From Moorena producens 3L (lineage in GTDB: Bacteria; Cyanobacteriota; Cyanobacteriia; Cyanobacteriales; Coleofasciculaceae): a stretch of 64,000 nucleotides of DNA. Where the stretch lies: contig NZ_GL890931.1 of assembly GCF_000211815.1 (NCBI RefSeq), forward strand, positions 1-64,000, written 5' to 3'. The position numbers and the translations under genes were made by a program. Below, one piece after another: positions 35,837 through 44,092 of the stretch. The notes below the pieces were generated by a model. The model saw only the letters and a list, made by a program, of their open reading frames with translations. It was not told the origin of the DNA and did no database searches. Each line of letters starts with the position of its first letter. The stretch's first letter is position 1.

Positions 35837-37366
35837 TTATCGTTCACTGCTCAAACGCCTGACTAGCTCTCCTACAGTCATATCTTGGGTTATGCGAGTT
35901 GAACCATCGACTTGATTGGACTCAATCATTTTTTTGCTAATCTTAGCAATTTCCTGATTAGTGTTATTGAGATGATTGACAACTTTTTCAAGATTGTGTC
36001 GCATAATTTCATAATTATGCTGGTCAGTATTAGCTTGCTGAGTAAGACTTTGATCAAGGCGATCGCCTAAAGCCTGAATGCCCAGACTTACTCCTTCGGT
36101 ATAGCTTTTCACATTTGACACTAACTTAGCCAATTCAGCCTGAACGTCACTCAAGCTATCGCTTCGAGAAACAATCCGTTGCTCTAATTGATCAAGCCTA
36201 GCGATCGCTGACTGAAATCCCTGTGCTCCTTGCTGAAGTTGGGGGATAATCTTCCCTAAGGCTTGTTGACTGTGATGATGCTGCTTCACTACATCTATAG
36301 AAGATTGTCTGAGGGCACTGATTTCTTCTGCCAATTTTACCAACTTAACCCCATGAAGTTGAAGTTCAGCCATTGCTACTCCCATAGCTTGGACTGATTG
36401 GGATAGCATACTGGCTGACTCAGAGAAACTGCTTTGGGTTCTAGTTAAATCTACTGTAGCCTTAGATAATTTTTGAGGAAACTGGCTATGCTCGAAGGTT
36501 TGAGCCACTTGGGTAAATTGAGCAGCAGCTAACTGAAATTCCTCAGCACTTCTGGCGATAGTACTAGCAGCTTGGAAGAATCTATTGTAAGAATTTTCTG
36601 CTATTTTAAGCACTTGAGTGTTAGCATCAGCAATTTCTTGAACTTTTTCTCGTAGTGAGGATTCCACTGCTTCTCGAACAGTCTGACCAAATTTCGCCAA
36701 AAAGTTGTCAAAGATATTGGACATCCCCTGAACCAATACATCCAGGCGTGTTTGCCCTACTAAAGTCGGCTGATAAATATTATCCAAGTAGTCTTCTAAG
36801 TAACTAATTAGATTATTTTTGGCTAGCCCTGTATTGAAGGCGACATTAACTACGGTTAAGACAGCACTAAAAAAGATCGCAGTTAAGCTAGTGGTAAAAG
36901 CAATCCCCATCCCTTCTAGGGGTTGCTGTAATTGGTTAACTAAAGTATTGATATCGGTAGCATCAGACTGACTGATTGTTTGACTCAGTGCTAACAAATT
37001 GATGGTGATGCCGATAAAGGTACCTAGTAAGCCAAAGGATAACAGTAAGCTAGGCATAATCCGACCAATGTAATCAATTTGGTCACAAGAGATGCCAACA
37101 ACTTTCTCGTGGCTGTAGGCTTGGTCAATTAATGCGCCTGTATTGACCTGCTCTAAATGTCGGCTAGCATCTGAGAACCGTCTTTCTAGCTCCTCTACAA
37201 TTCTGGGTTTTTTCCCACGAGGCTGTCCATGGATTAGTCTTCTTACTCGCTTCCCTAGGGATAAAAGATGGGTATGGAGAGCAAAACGTAGTAAAATTAC
37301 GAATACTGATGGGATTACCACCAGTACTACAGTCAGGGCAATTAAGTAATCAGGTATTGGTAGCAT
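35837..37366 (-). CDS. MotA/TolQ/ExbB-family protein with long tail, ZorA-like
   Basis: This is the channel half of the stator-like pair. Three membrane helices are visible (about 7-29, 103-127 and 152-176). LLSFGLLGTFIGITINLLAL and GMGIAFTTSLTAIFFSAVL are the MotA/TolQ signature segments. Residues 180-509 form a very long cytoplasmic tail with heptad-rich stretches (about 230-470) and a conserved-looking end DMTVGELVRRL. Such a tail is a hallmark of ZorA, where it forms an intracellular filament; ordinary ExbB proteins lack it. Together with the OmpA-like gene it suggests a sensor motor in the envelope, with a defence role possible but unproven. Confidence 0.8.
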   Translation of the reverse strand: MLPIPDYLIALTVVLVVIPSVFVILLRFALHTHLLSLGKRVRRLIHGQPRGKKPRIVEELERRFSDASRHLEQVNTGALIDQAYSHEKVVGISCDQIDYIGRIMPSLLLSFGLLGTFIGITINLLALSQTISQSDATDINTLVNQLQQPLEGMGIAFTTSLTAIFFSAVLTVVNVAFNTGLAKNNLISYLEDYLDNIYQPTLVGQTRLDVLVQGMSNIFDNFLAKFGQTVREAVESSLREKVQEIADANTQVLKIAENSYNRFFQAASTIARSAEEFQLAAAQFTQVAQTFEHSQFPQKLSKATVDLTRTQSSFSESASMLSQSVQAMGVAMAELQLHGVKLVKLAEEISALRQSSIDVVKQHHHSQQALGKIIPQLQQGAQGFQSAIARLDQLEQRIVSRSDSLSDVQAELAKLVSNVKSYTEGVSLGIQALGDRLDQSLTQQANTDQHNYEIMRHNLEKVVNHLNNTNQEIAKISKKMIESNQVDGSTRITQDMTVGELVRRLSSER

Positions 37367-37733
37367 AGCAGCAGCTGGGGAACTCTATAGGTGAAATGGT
37401 AGCGCAGCATCCTCAGGATGATAACCCATTTCTTTATAACCTAAGCATACCCAGACTTATCTCAAACCATTGATATTTAACTACGAAATAATAGGAGGTT
37501 ATTGAGTGTTAACACTGAATAGTCAAGGGTGCATCTCCTAACAGTTTGACCCAGCAGTGGTGCGTTACGGGCAACAACCTCACCCTGGCTACGAGGCCAA
37601 ATATCAAGGCCCCCCTAACACACCCTACCCATACGAAGGTGCGTTACGGGCAACAACCTCACCCTGGCTACGAGGCGAAATATGAAGGCCCCCCTAACGC
37701 ACCCTAAGCAACTCAACACTCAACACTCAACAC
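37367..37733. repeat. Gap with two 68-bp direct repeats
   Basis: Units 37559-37626 and 37638-37705 differ at about four positions. Each begins ggtgcgttacgggcaacaac and ends ccctaacgcaccct or a variant, so each has about 9-bp inverted ends. A partial third copy is at 33899-33951. actcaac tandem units follow at 37710-37735. No gene is seen. Confidence 0.85.
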
Positions 37734-39017
37734 TCAACGCAATTGTTCTATCTGCCCTTTTAACTGGTCAGTTTTATCCAATAAATCAGCTTGGGTCATA
37801 GTTTCTTGTTCCCCAGAGGCCAGCCATTTCAAATTCACTGTGTTGCTCTGAGCTTCAGCATCTCCGATCACTAAACAAGCCACCGCACCACTGCGGTCAG
37901 CTCGCTTAAACTGTTTACCAAAAGCACTTCCACTCAAGTCCAGTTCTACAGCCAACCCAGCTTGGCGCAGTTGTTGAGCCAGTTTCAACCCTTGAGCTTG
38001 AGCTACTTCACCTCTGGATACTAGATAAAAATCTAGCGCTAGGGTTGGTGATGCTTGCAGTTGTTGCAGCAAAATCACTAAACGCTCCAAACCAATGGCC
38101 CAACCAACGGCTGGAGTTTTATTTCCCCCCAATTCATGGACTAATCCGTCATAGCGACCACCACCACAAACTGTTGCTTGAGCGCCTAAGTCATCAGAGA
38201 TAATTTCAAAGGCAGTGTGGGTGTAGTAATCCAACCCCCGCACCAAGCGAGGATTGAGCTGGTAACTAATCCCATTATCCTGCAACAACTGCTTTACCTG
38301 ATCAAAATGACTTTGGGACTCTGAACTGAGGTAGTCTAAAATGCTCGGAGCATCCTGAGCAATCTCTTGAGTACGTTTGTCTTTACTATCTAAAATCCTG
38401 AGGGGATTGCGAGTTAAACGGTCTTGAGAATCTTCGTCCAACTCATCTTTGTAAGGAGTGAGGTAATCTACCAGAGCCTGTCGATACTGTTGACGGTCTT
38501 CGGTACTACCGACAGAATTCAGGTCAAGTTTCAGGTTAACTAGACCCAAGGTATTTAGGATATCGATTGCGATCGCAATTACTTCTGCATCTGCCCTCGG
38601 ATCACGAGAACCAATCACCTCTACCCCCAATTGATGAAACTGTCGCTGTCGTCCAGCTTGGGGATTTTCATAGCGAAACATCGGACCGGTATACCAGAGC
38701 CGTTGTACTCCACCAGCAGCATAGAGGCTATTTTGAATATAAGCTCGCACTACTCCCGCTGTCCCTTCTGGACGTAGTGTCACCGAACGAGGAGGGGTTG
38801 CCCGGTCGTTGAAGGTATACATTTCCTTCCCCACCACATCAGTAGCTTCCCCAATCCCCCGTTCAAACAGTTCAGTGCGCTCAAAAATGGGAGGACGAAT
38901 TTCTCGATAAGCCGCTCTATTGAGAATCTGTTGTGCGATCGCTTCTACTTGCTGCCAATATCCCACTTCGTCTGGCAGGATATCCCGTGTTCCTCGTAAA
39001 GCCTGGATTAAACCCAT
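37734..39017 (-). CDS. hisS: Histidyl-tRNA synthetase
   Basis: This class II synthetase charges tRNA-His. Motif 1 is around ILNRAAYREIRPPIFERTELF; motif 2 includes RPEGTAGVVRAYI and MFRYENPQAGRQRQFHQLG. The histidine-specific motifs are LVRGLDYYTHTAFE and GGGRYDGLV; motif 3 is GWAIGLERLV. The C-terminal anticodon domain is complete. The length of 427 is usual. It lies 18 bases downstream of the small gene at 39036, so the two are probably co-transcribed. Confidence 0.96.
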   Translation of the reverse strand: MGLIQALRGTRDILPDEVGYWQQVEAIAQQILNRAAYREIRPPIFERTELFERGIGEATDVVGKEMYTFNDRATPPRSVTLRPEGTAGVVRAYIQNSLYAAGGVQRLWYTGPMFRYENPQAGRQRQFHQLGVEVIGSRDPRADAEVIAIAIDILNTLGLVNLKLDLNSVGSTEDRQQYRQALVDYLTPYKDELDEDSQDRLTRNPLRILDSKDKRTQEIAQDAPSILDYLSSESQSHFDQVKQLLQDNGISYQLNPRLVRGLDYYTHTAFEIISDDLGAQATVCGGGRYDGLVHELGGNKTPAVGWAIGLERLVILLQQLQASPTLALDFYLVSRGEVAQAQGLKLAQQLRQAGLAVELDLSGSAFGKQFKRADRSGAVACLVIGDAEAQSNTVNLKWLASGEQETMTQADLLDKTDQLKGQIEQLR

Positions 39018-39035
39018 TAACCTTTTGCTTCCCCA

Positions 39036-39332
39036 TCATGTGAGCTGCTGTCCACCATCGGAAGTGTCTTCTTCCCAGGCACCATAGCGATTTTGATAAT
39101 AGGACAAAATTTGCTTGACCCGTTCTGTTTCTAATTTATCAGCAGTCTCGGCATACTCAATCCACAATCCACCAACTTGGCTCTGATTGTAATCAAACTG
39201 CTGGGATGTTTGGGGTAGTAAATCAGCGTCTACCCCTGTCACTTGCCGTAAATGGGCAGCTACCTCTCGATATACTGCCAAGGGTAAACCAGGACAACTA
39301 ATTTGATAACGCAATAGTTTACACTGCTCCAT
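39036..39332 (-). CDS. Small conserved-looking hypothetical protein upstream of hisS
   Basis: A 98-residue protein: MEQCKLLRYQISCPGLPLAV, a middle FDYNQSQVGGLWIEY, and an amphipathic helix TERVKQILSYYQNRYGAWEED. It has no signal or membrane segment. Its spacing of 18 bases to hisS indicates an operon. I do not know the family or function. Confidence 0.7.
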   Translation of the reverse strand: MEQCKLLRYQISCPGLPLAVYREVAAHLRQVTGVDADLLPQTSQQFDYNQSQVGGLWIEYAETADKLETERVKQILSYYQNRYGAWEEDTSDGGQQLT

Positions 39333-39624
39333 GATCCTAGGGTACCTTGTATTAGGGATTAAGTAGCAGAACCATTAACCCAATTTCTAACACCTTTAGC
39401 TATCAGCGTGTCGCGTATCAGCTATCAGCCAAAGGTCTGTGGCAACGCTACTGCAACAGTTTATGCCCATAGCGTACGCTACTAATACTTTTTCATAAAA
39501 TCAGCACAATTAGTAGCGTCAGCCAAGGCCAAAGGCTTTTGGGCCACGGTACGGGAATGGCTGATGGCTGACGGCTGATAGCTGAATGCTTACCTAACAC
39601 CTAACACCGTGCCCTAAGGTTACC
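39333..39624. repeat. Gap with gtgtcgcgtatcagctatcag and gctgatggctgacgg repeats
   Basis: Repeats lie at about 39399-39430 and 39555-39590, with gcgtacgctactaat fragments between. No gene is seen. Confidence 0.8.
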
Positions 39625-40623
39625 TCAAGAAGCTGATGTTGAGGTTTCTCCAACTCGTCTAGAGACTTCAACACCGTTTTCTTCCAGAATCACCACTGGA
39701 TCTAAGCCTCTATACATTTCAATCCGCTTGACTAGCACTTGTCCACCTAATAGAAACTGTCCAGCTTGAACGCTACGACTAGGCTCATTAGGGACATCTA
39801 GGATAGCGTAATAGACACCCCTACCATTGTCAACTACCCCTGTGACACTGATCTTATATGCCAGTTCTGGTTCTGGTAGGATTGGCAGTTGCAGATCAAA
39901 TTCAGGAGGGATAGGGGGGATACCATCCTTGACAACAGAGCTATTGTCTGGTATTGAACCAGGCTTAGCTTTGCTCGTCTGTGTAGGCTGAGTTTTCTGG
40001 GGCCGTGGCAAAACATTTCCTCTTGATGAGCCAGGAGACTTTCTAGGGATTGATGAGCTTGGAGCCTTACGGTCGGGCTTGCTAGCTCTTGAAGGGCTGG
40101 TCGGCCTGCTAGCTCTTGAAGGGCTGGTCGGCCTGCTAGCTCTTGAAGGGCTGGTCGGCCTGCTAGCTCTTGAGGGGCTGGTGGGTTTTACCGCTACACT
40201 ACTTCCTGTCCCAGGACGCGGACGCAAAGCCGGTCTTGGTGGTGTAGGAATCAGAGGCTGTACCCTCGTAGGGGAACTACTTGGTCTGCCAGGATTGGGC
40301 AAAATCTCCACCTCTGGTTGCACTGAAATTGCTGCAAACGGGTCAAGACGTCCCTTATCAATCCGATTTCTTACTTCATTGCTTGGCAAGGTTGTGATCA
40401 ACGGTGGTATTGGTATTACCTTTTCCTGCTCCGGTTTTTCCGGGGATTTAGGAGCAAATTCAGCTACAGGAGGAGAAGGTTTGGTGCTATCCGGGGAAGC
40501 CACCGGAGTAGGTTTAGGGGTAGTCGGCTCCACTTGATCAGCCTTTCTCCCCGGTTGACAGCCTCCTATAAGCAGAGCCAGCACACTCACCCATACGATG
40601 CATGATACTTTACCCATGACCAC
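39625..40623 (-). CDS. Proline-rich lipoprotein with tandem 9-residue repeats
   Basis: A 332-residue protein with a lipoprotein signal: membrane segment and lipobox LIGGC (C22), or C20 if the start is the second ATG. The region 30-100 is Pro/Lys-rich. RLDPFAAISVQPEVEI (about 93-108) recalls PilP-like pieces. Four copies of RPTSPSRAS (27-bp units, 40078-40190) follow in the middle. The C-terminal domain (about 240-325) is beta-rich: YAILDVPNEPSRSV, GQVLVKRIEMYRG, VVILEENGVEV. It is expected in the periplasm, possibly tied to a pilus or envelope complex; the function is unknown. Confidence 0.7.
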   Translation of the reverse strand: MVMGKVSCIVWVSVLALLIGGCQPGRKADQVEPTTPKPTPVASPDSTKPSPPVAEFAPKSPEKPEQEKVIPIPPLITTLPSNEVRNRIDKGRLDPFAAISVQPEVEILPNPGRPSSSPTRVQPLIPTPPRPALRPRPGTGSSVAVKPTSPSRASRPTSPSRASRPTSPSRASRPTSPSRASKPDRKAPSSSIPRKSPGSSRGNVLPRPQKTQPTQTSKAKPGSIPDNSSVVKDGIPPIPPEFDLQLPILPEPELAYKISVTGVVDNGRGVYYAILDVPNEPSRSVQAGQFLLGGQVLVKRIEMYRGLDPVVILEENGVEVSRRVGETSTSAS

Positions 40624-40941
40624 CTAAAAATAACGCTTTATCCGAGCATACCCTTGAAGTTATCGATCTGTGGCACCAACTTCTTTGAAGATAGGATTTT
40701 TTTGGCAAATTTCCAAAACTGGAGACTCTAAGCAAAAGGCTGTGGGCAGGTCAGCCGTCAGCCTTTTGCCAAAGGCTCACCCTTGGCCAAAGGCTACGCT
40801 GCGCGAATGCGAACAGCCGTCAGTGGTCAGCTTATTTTATCCAAAAGCACCTCAACTAGAGTCCAGTTACTTTGCCAGCTGTATAGGATTCTAGATAATT
40901 TTATATTATATTTATAATAATGTATGTAGTGAAAATTAATC
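40624..40941. repeat. Gap with cagccgtcag repeats and ccaaaggct units
   Basis: Repeat fragments at about 40750-40835 (ggtcagccgtcagccttttg, gccaaaggct). The remaining sequence, near the end of sigF, is AT-rich. No gene is seen. Confidence 0.7.
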
Positions 40942-41718
40942 TTAATCTTGTGTCGGTGTCATTAACTTTTGCAAAGCTTCCAAGCCTTTTTTAACGCGGC
41001 GGGATACCGTTACTACACTGATGTCTAAGCGCTGTGCTACCTCTTTTTGGGTCAAGTCATGTAAAAAAACAAATTCCAGCACTTCACGAGTGCGCTTTTC
41101 CAAATGAGCTAGGGCTTGTTGAATGCGGATTTGGTCTTCCTGTGCCAGCTGAAAACTGCGATAGCGAGGATCTGGCACTAACTCACCCAAGCTGGTGTTT
41201 CTGTCCTCTGAATCTCCCACTGGTGTATCTAAGCTCAGAGGTTCCCGATTTTGATGAGCTAGGGTAATTTCTTGCCATTCTTCTAGGGAAATGTTTAATG
41301 CTGCTGCTATTTCTTCTTCTGTCGGTTGCCGGTTTAACGTTGCTCGTAAATTTTGAGTAATTTCCACAGATTTTTGCCGTAGGGCTAGCCAGCGTCGAGG
41401 AATGCGAATTGAATAACCCCGATCTCGTAAATAGTGCTGAATTTCACCACGAATGTAGGGGATAGCGAAGGAACTAAATGCTATGCCCTTGGTGGAATCA
41501 AATCGTTCTATGGCAACAATTAAGCCAATACAGCCAACCTGAAGTAAGTCTTCGTAGCTTTCATTACACTGCTTGACCCAATGATGAGCTTCTCTCCTCA
41601 CTAGTCCTAAATTGAGAGCAACTAGCTGATTGCGAAGTTCAGGGTCAGGATATTGCTGGTACTTTTGTAATAATGTTAAGCTTTGATACTTAAGTTTATG
41701 GTTAAGGTTAGTCGCCAT
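40942..41718 (-). CDS. sigF: Alternative sigma factor SigF
   Basis: A group 3 sigma-70 factor of 258 residues. Region 2 has LVALNLGLVRREAHHW, YEDLLQVGCIGLIVAIERFD and FSSFAIPYIRGEIQHYLRDRG. RIPRRWLALRQ begins region 3, and region 4 ends with TQKEVAQRLDISVVTVSRRVKKGL. This layout is characteristic of cyanobacterial SigF, which in Synechocystis controls type IV pilus and motility genes and the salt response. Anti-sigma regulators are not adjacent. The ATG at 41718 gives the family start. Confidence 0.92.
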   Translation of the reverse strand: MATNLNHKLKYQSLTLLQKYQQYPDPELRNQLVALNLGLVRREAHHWVKQCNESYEDLLQVGCIGLIVAIERFDSTKGIAFSSFAIPYIRGEIQHYLRDRGYSIRIPRRWLALRQKSVEITQNLRATLNRQPTEEEIAAALNISLEEWQEITLAHQNREPLSLDTPVGDSEDRNTSLGELVPDPRYRSFQLAQEDQIRIQQALAHLEKRTREVLEFVFLHDLTQKEVAQRLDISVVTVSRRVKKGLEALQKLMTPTQD

Positions 41719-42264
41719 AACAAAGTTGAAGGTGGTAGATTACAAGTAGATCACAATTAGATCACAATCGGCTATGAGACCGCTAACTCGTGCCAATTAT
41801 CCTGGATGGCTGCAACAAATTTTTACTCCCTTTTGCTAATGGGTCAGGTTGAATTGGTAATGGTTGTCGGATTCCCGATTGACGATTTCCCGGATCCAAT
41901 CCCCGGAAGATCTTATGTTGCATTCCTTTTCGATCAAGGGGTTCAGTTTTATTGGCGTGGGTTTATGCTAAAGTTTTGTTTGATAACATAGGTGATTTAG
42001 TTAATTTAGTTTATTAATCTCCAAAAGCACCGCCCTGGTCATAGTGTTATTGCTTTAATTGTAGATTTACCATTAAGTTTATTAAAACAGTAATTTCACC
42101 CGAATCCCGAATTAGAAACGATGAAAGTTTATTAATAATACATACAGGATAACGAAAACGCCACATTCCGATCAAAAAAGGGGCATACGCCCCTTAGCAA
42201 TTAACGTTTTTGCCAATTTCCCATGCTGGGAGTCAGTGGCTTCCAAGACTCAAACCAAGGTCAG
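41719..42264. other. Gap between sigF and psbO, mostly unique
   Basis: 546 bases with no supported gene; a 61-codon plus-strand frame at 41806 has no convincing features. The region between 42000 and 42130 is AT-rich. The psbO terminator is at 42174-42195. Confidence 0.5.
42174..42195 (-). terminator. Rho-independent-type terminator of psbO
   Basis: On the minus strand a 7-bp stem aaggggc with gcccctt around a 4-base loop runs into six or more T residues. It lies about 70 bases past the psbO stop. Confidence 0.85.
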
Positions 42265-43095
42265 CTATGCTTGTTTTGGTTGAATGCGACCGTAAAATAT
42301 TCCCTGAACTTTCACTTCTTCTGGCTCATCAGCACCTAAGTCAGTATCTGAGGGTTGTTCACTTATGAATGTACCAGCAATTTCGCCACTCTCGCTATCT
42401 ACTTGAGCTATGCGCAGCTCAATGGTGCCTTCTCCCACATCTGCGCTCTTAACATTGGCAAACTCTTGGCTATCCGCTTGAGATGGCAGAGCAACCGAAT
42501 TATCATAACCACTAGCCAGACCTCGACCTTTGGGATCTAGGAAAACAGCACCCCGATAAGAGGGGACGTAGAAATCACCAACAAAGTCGGTGGAAGCATT
42601 GATGCTCTCCAAACCAGGCTCAGTTGTGGCAACCAATTTTTTAATGGTAAACAGGAATGGGACTTGCTCACCTCCAGGCAACTGAATAGTGATGGGTTGG
42701 AAATCTATACCATCCTTTTCCAAAAACTTCAGACTACCATCTTCTTGAAAAACTAAGTCTCCTCGCACTTGAACCAGGCTAGAGGTATAACGGGTCAATA
42801 ATTTGCCGGGAAGATATTCTGCCTCTTTGCGCTTAGTTCCTTCTTCCTTGACAAAGAAGTTGGTTGGCTGTACGCATATATCGACAATCTCATAGGACTG
42901 GTCAGGGTCTACAGGAATAGCACCCCGAGTCATTTCTGACAGCTGTGGACAGTTATTGGCTAAACCAGTGTTTTTAATCTGGTCATAGGTAAGTCCTTCG
43001 ATACTTTCCAAGCTGGCTACATCTGGAGAACAGGAAGCTGTAAAGACCCCCAGACATAACGCGAGGAAGGCACAAATCAAAGCACGATACTTCAT
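42265..43095 (-). CDS. psbO: Photosystem II manganese-stabilizing protein PsbO
   Basis: The extrinsic 33-kDa protein of the oxygen-evolving complex on the lumenal face of photosystem II. It has a signal peptide (MKYRALICAFLALCLGVF) with a lipobox-like TASC. The mature part has LTYDQIKNTGLANNCPQL, the disulfide cysteines in NNCPQ and DICVQP, LTRYTSSLVQVRGDL, GGEQVPFLFT and FVGDFYVPSYRGAVFLDPKGRG. ATG 43095 is chosen because MKYR starts the signal; an in-frame start four codons upstream (MRLT) is possible. It is monocistronic with its own terminator. Confidence 0.97.
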   Translation of the reverse strand: MKYRALICAFLALCLGVFTASCSPDVASLESIEGLTYDQIKNTGLANNCPQLSEMTRGAIPVDPDQSYEIVDICVQPTNFFVKEEGTKRKEAEYLPGKLLTRYTSSLVQVRGDLVFQEDGSLKFLEKDGIDFQPITIQLPGGEQVPFLFTIKKLVATTEPGLESINASTDFVGDFYVPSYRGAVFLDPKGRGLASGYDNSVALPSQADSQEFANVKSADVGEGTIELRIAQVDSESGEIAGTFISEQPSDTDLGADEPEEVKVQGIFYGRIQPKQA

Positions 43096-43280
43096 AGTCA
43101 ATCTCAATCGTCAATAATCAGATCTAAAAATGTATGTTAGGTTGGTTCTGGAATTGGGTTGCTGGTGCCATAGGAGTTAAACAGCTGCTGCCCTCTAGGC
43201 ATTGACCAGTATGATCCACAATTCACACCACACCCATGTTATAAGTCGGGCTACACACAAACTATCGGGAAGCTTGTTAT

Positions 43281-43736
43281 TTGGTTGAACTACTGCCATT
43301 TGGGCATAGGGCATGCAAAAATGGCACCGATTCCGTGAGCCTCAGCTGTTCTTTAGAGCATTGTACACGGGAAGAGCCGCCTTTACTGCGACAGTTATTT
43401 GATGGAATGGATCGGGATAAAGATTTGGATTCAGAGCAATTACAGGCTAAATTACTAGAGATTAGCGCTGATCTTCGTTCTTTGGCAAAGAATTACCAAG
43501 ATGATAACTTAGCGCTGTTGGCTATACTCAGGGGTTTAGAGGAAGTCCATGGCGAGATTCGAGACGGGTTATTTCAAGCCTCATTGCCGGATACTCGCCA
43601 GAAACTATATGATTTTCTAAAGGATATTGAAGAAAAGGGTGGTTGGCCCTATATTGAACGCATGAATCTAATCTCTGTACTTAATAAGCTGCCTGAGTCA
43701 GCCCGATCTAAGCAGGGTATCACTGACGACCACTAG
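43281..43736 (+). CDS. Helical hypothetical protein
   Basis: The open frame of 151 codons starts at TTG 43281. The believable part begins around EEPPLLRQLFDGMDRDKDL (residue 31) and is all-helical with LLEISADLRSLAKNY, HGEIRDGLFQASLPDTRQKLYDFLKDIEEKGGWPY and ERMNLISVL. An ATG at 43407 is a conservative alternative start. It has no membrane helix or known motif. It looks like a conserved soluble cyanobacterial protein, but the function is unknown. Confidence 0.6.
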   Translation: MVELLPFGHRACKNGTDSVSLSCSLEHCTREEPPLLRQLFDGMDRDKDLDSEQLQAKLLEISADLRSLAKNYQDDNLALLAILRGLEEVHGEIRDGLFQASLPDTRQKLYDFLKDIEEKGGWPYIERMNLISVLNKLPESARSKQGITDDH

Positions 43737-44092
43737 GAAACTGTTGCCCAAGTCCTGGGATGATTGATAGAGATTTAGAACAGACCGAAGAGTCCGGAAG
43801 AGCGTGAAAACCAGACTATATCCCGCTTAAATTTAGGAAAAACCTTGCTTGCTGAGCAAGTCATCGGTGCTAGGCAATAGCCCAACGTCAATGGTGGGAG
43901 CCAATACACCCACTGGACAAAATCCCGACAGAGTGACTTAAGTTAAGTAACTACTATCAGTACTACTAGATGACGACAAAATAGCGAGACAAGCCAGATC
44001 AAGCTTTGGCGGGTCAGCAAGACACTAACTCTTTCCAATGCTAGGATTTTGCCGTCAGAGTATTAAAATTTAAGTAAGTATATACTACTATT
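43737..44092. other. Gap upstream of the phosphohexomutase gene
   Basis: 356 bases with no open frame, no simple repeat, and no recognised RNA. The last 60 bases are AT-rich (taagtaagtatatactac) and probably include the promoter of the downstream gene. Confidence 0.45.

Noticed and set aside
37385..37440. tRNA-Leu-like fragment (gaaatggtagcgcagcatcc)
   Set aside because: No acceptor stem or complete cloverleaf can be formed; D-arm resemblance alone is not enough.
40079..40537. Plus-strand frame LALEGLVGLLALEGLVG
   Set aside because: It is the antisense of the 27-bp coding repeat in the lipoprotein gene.
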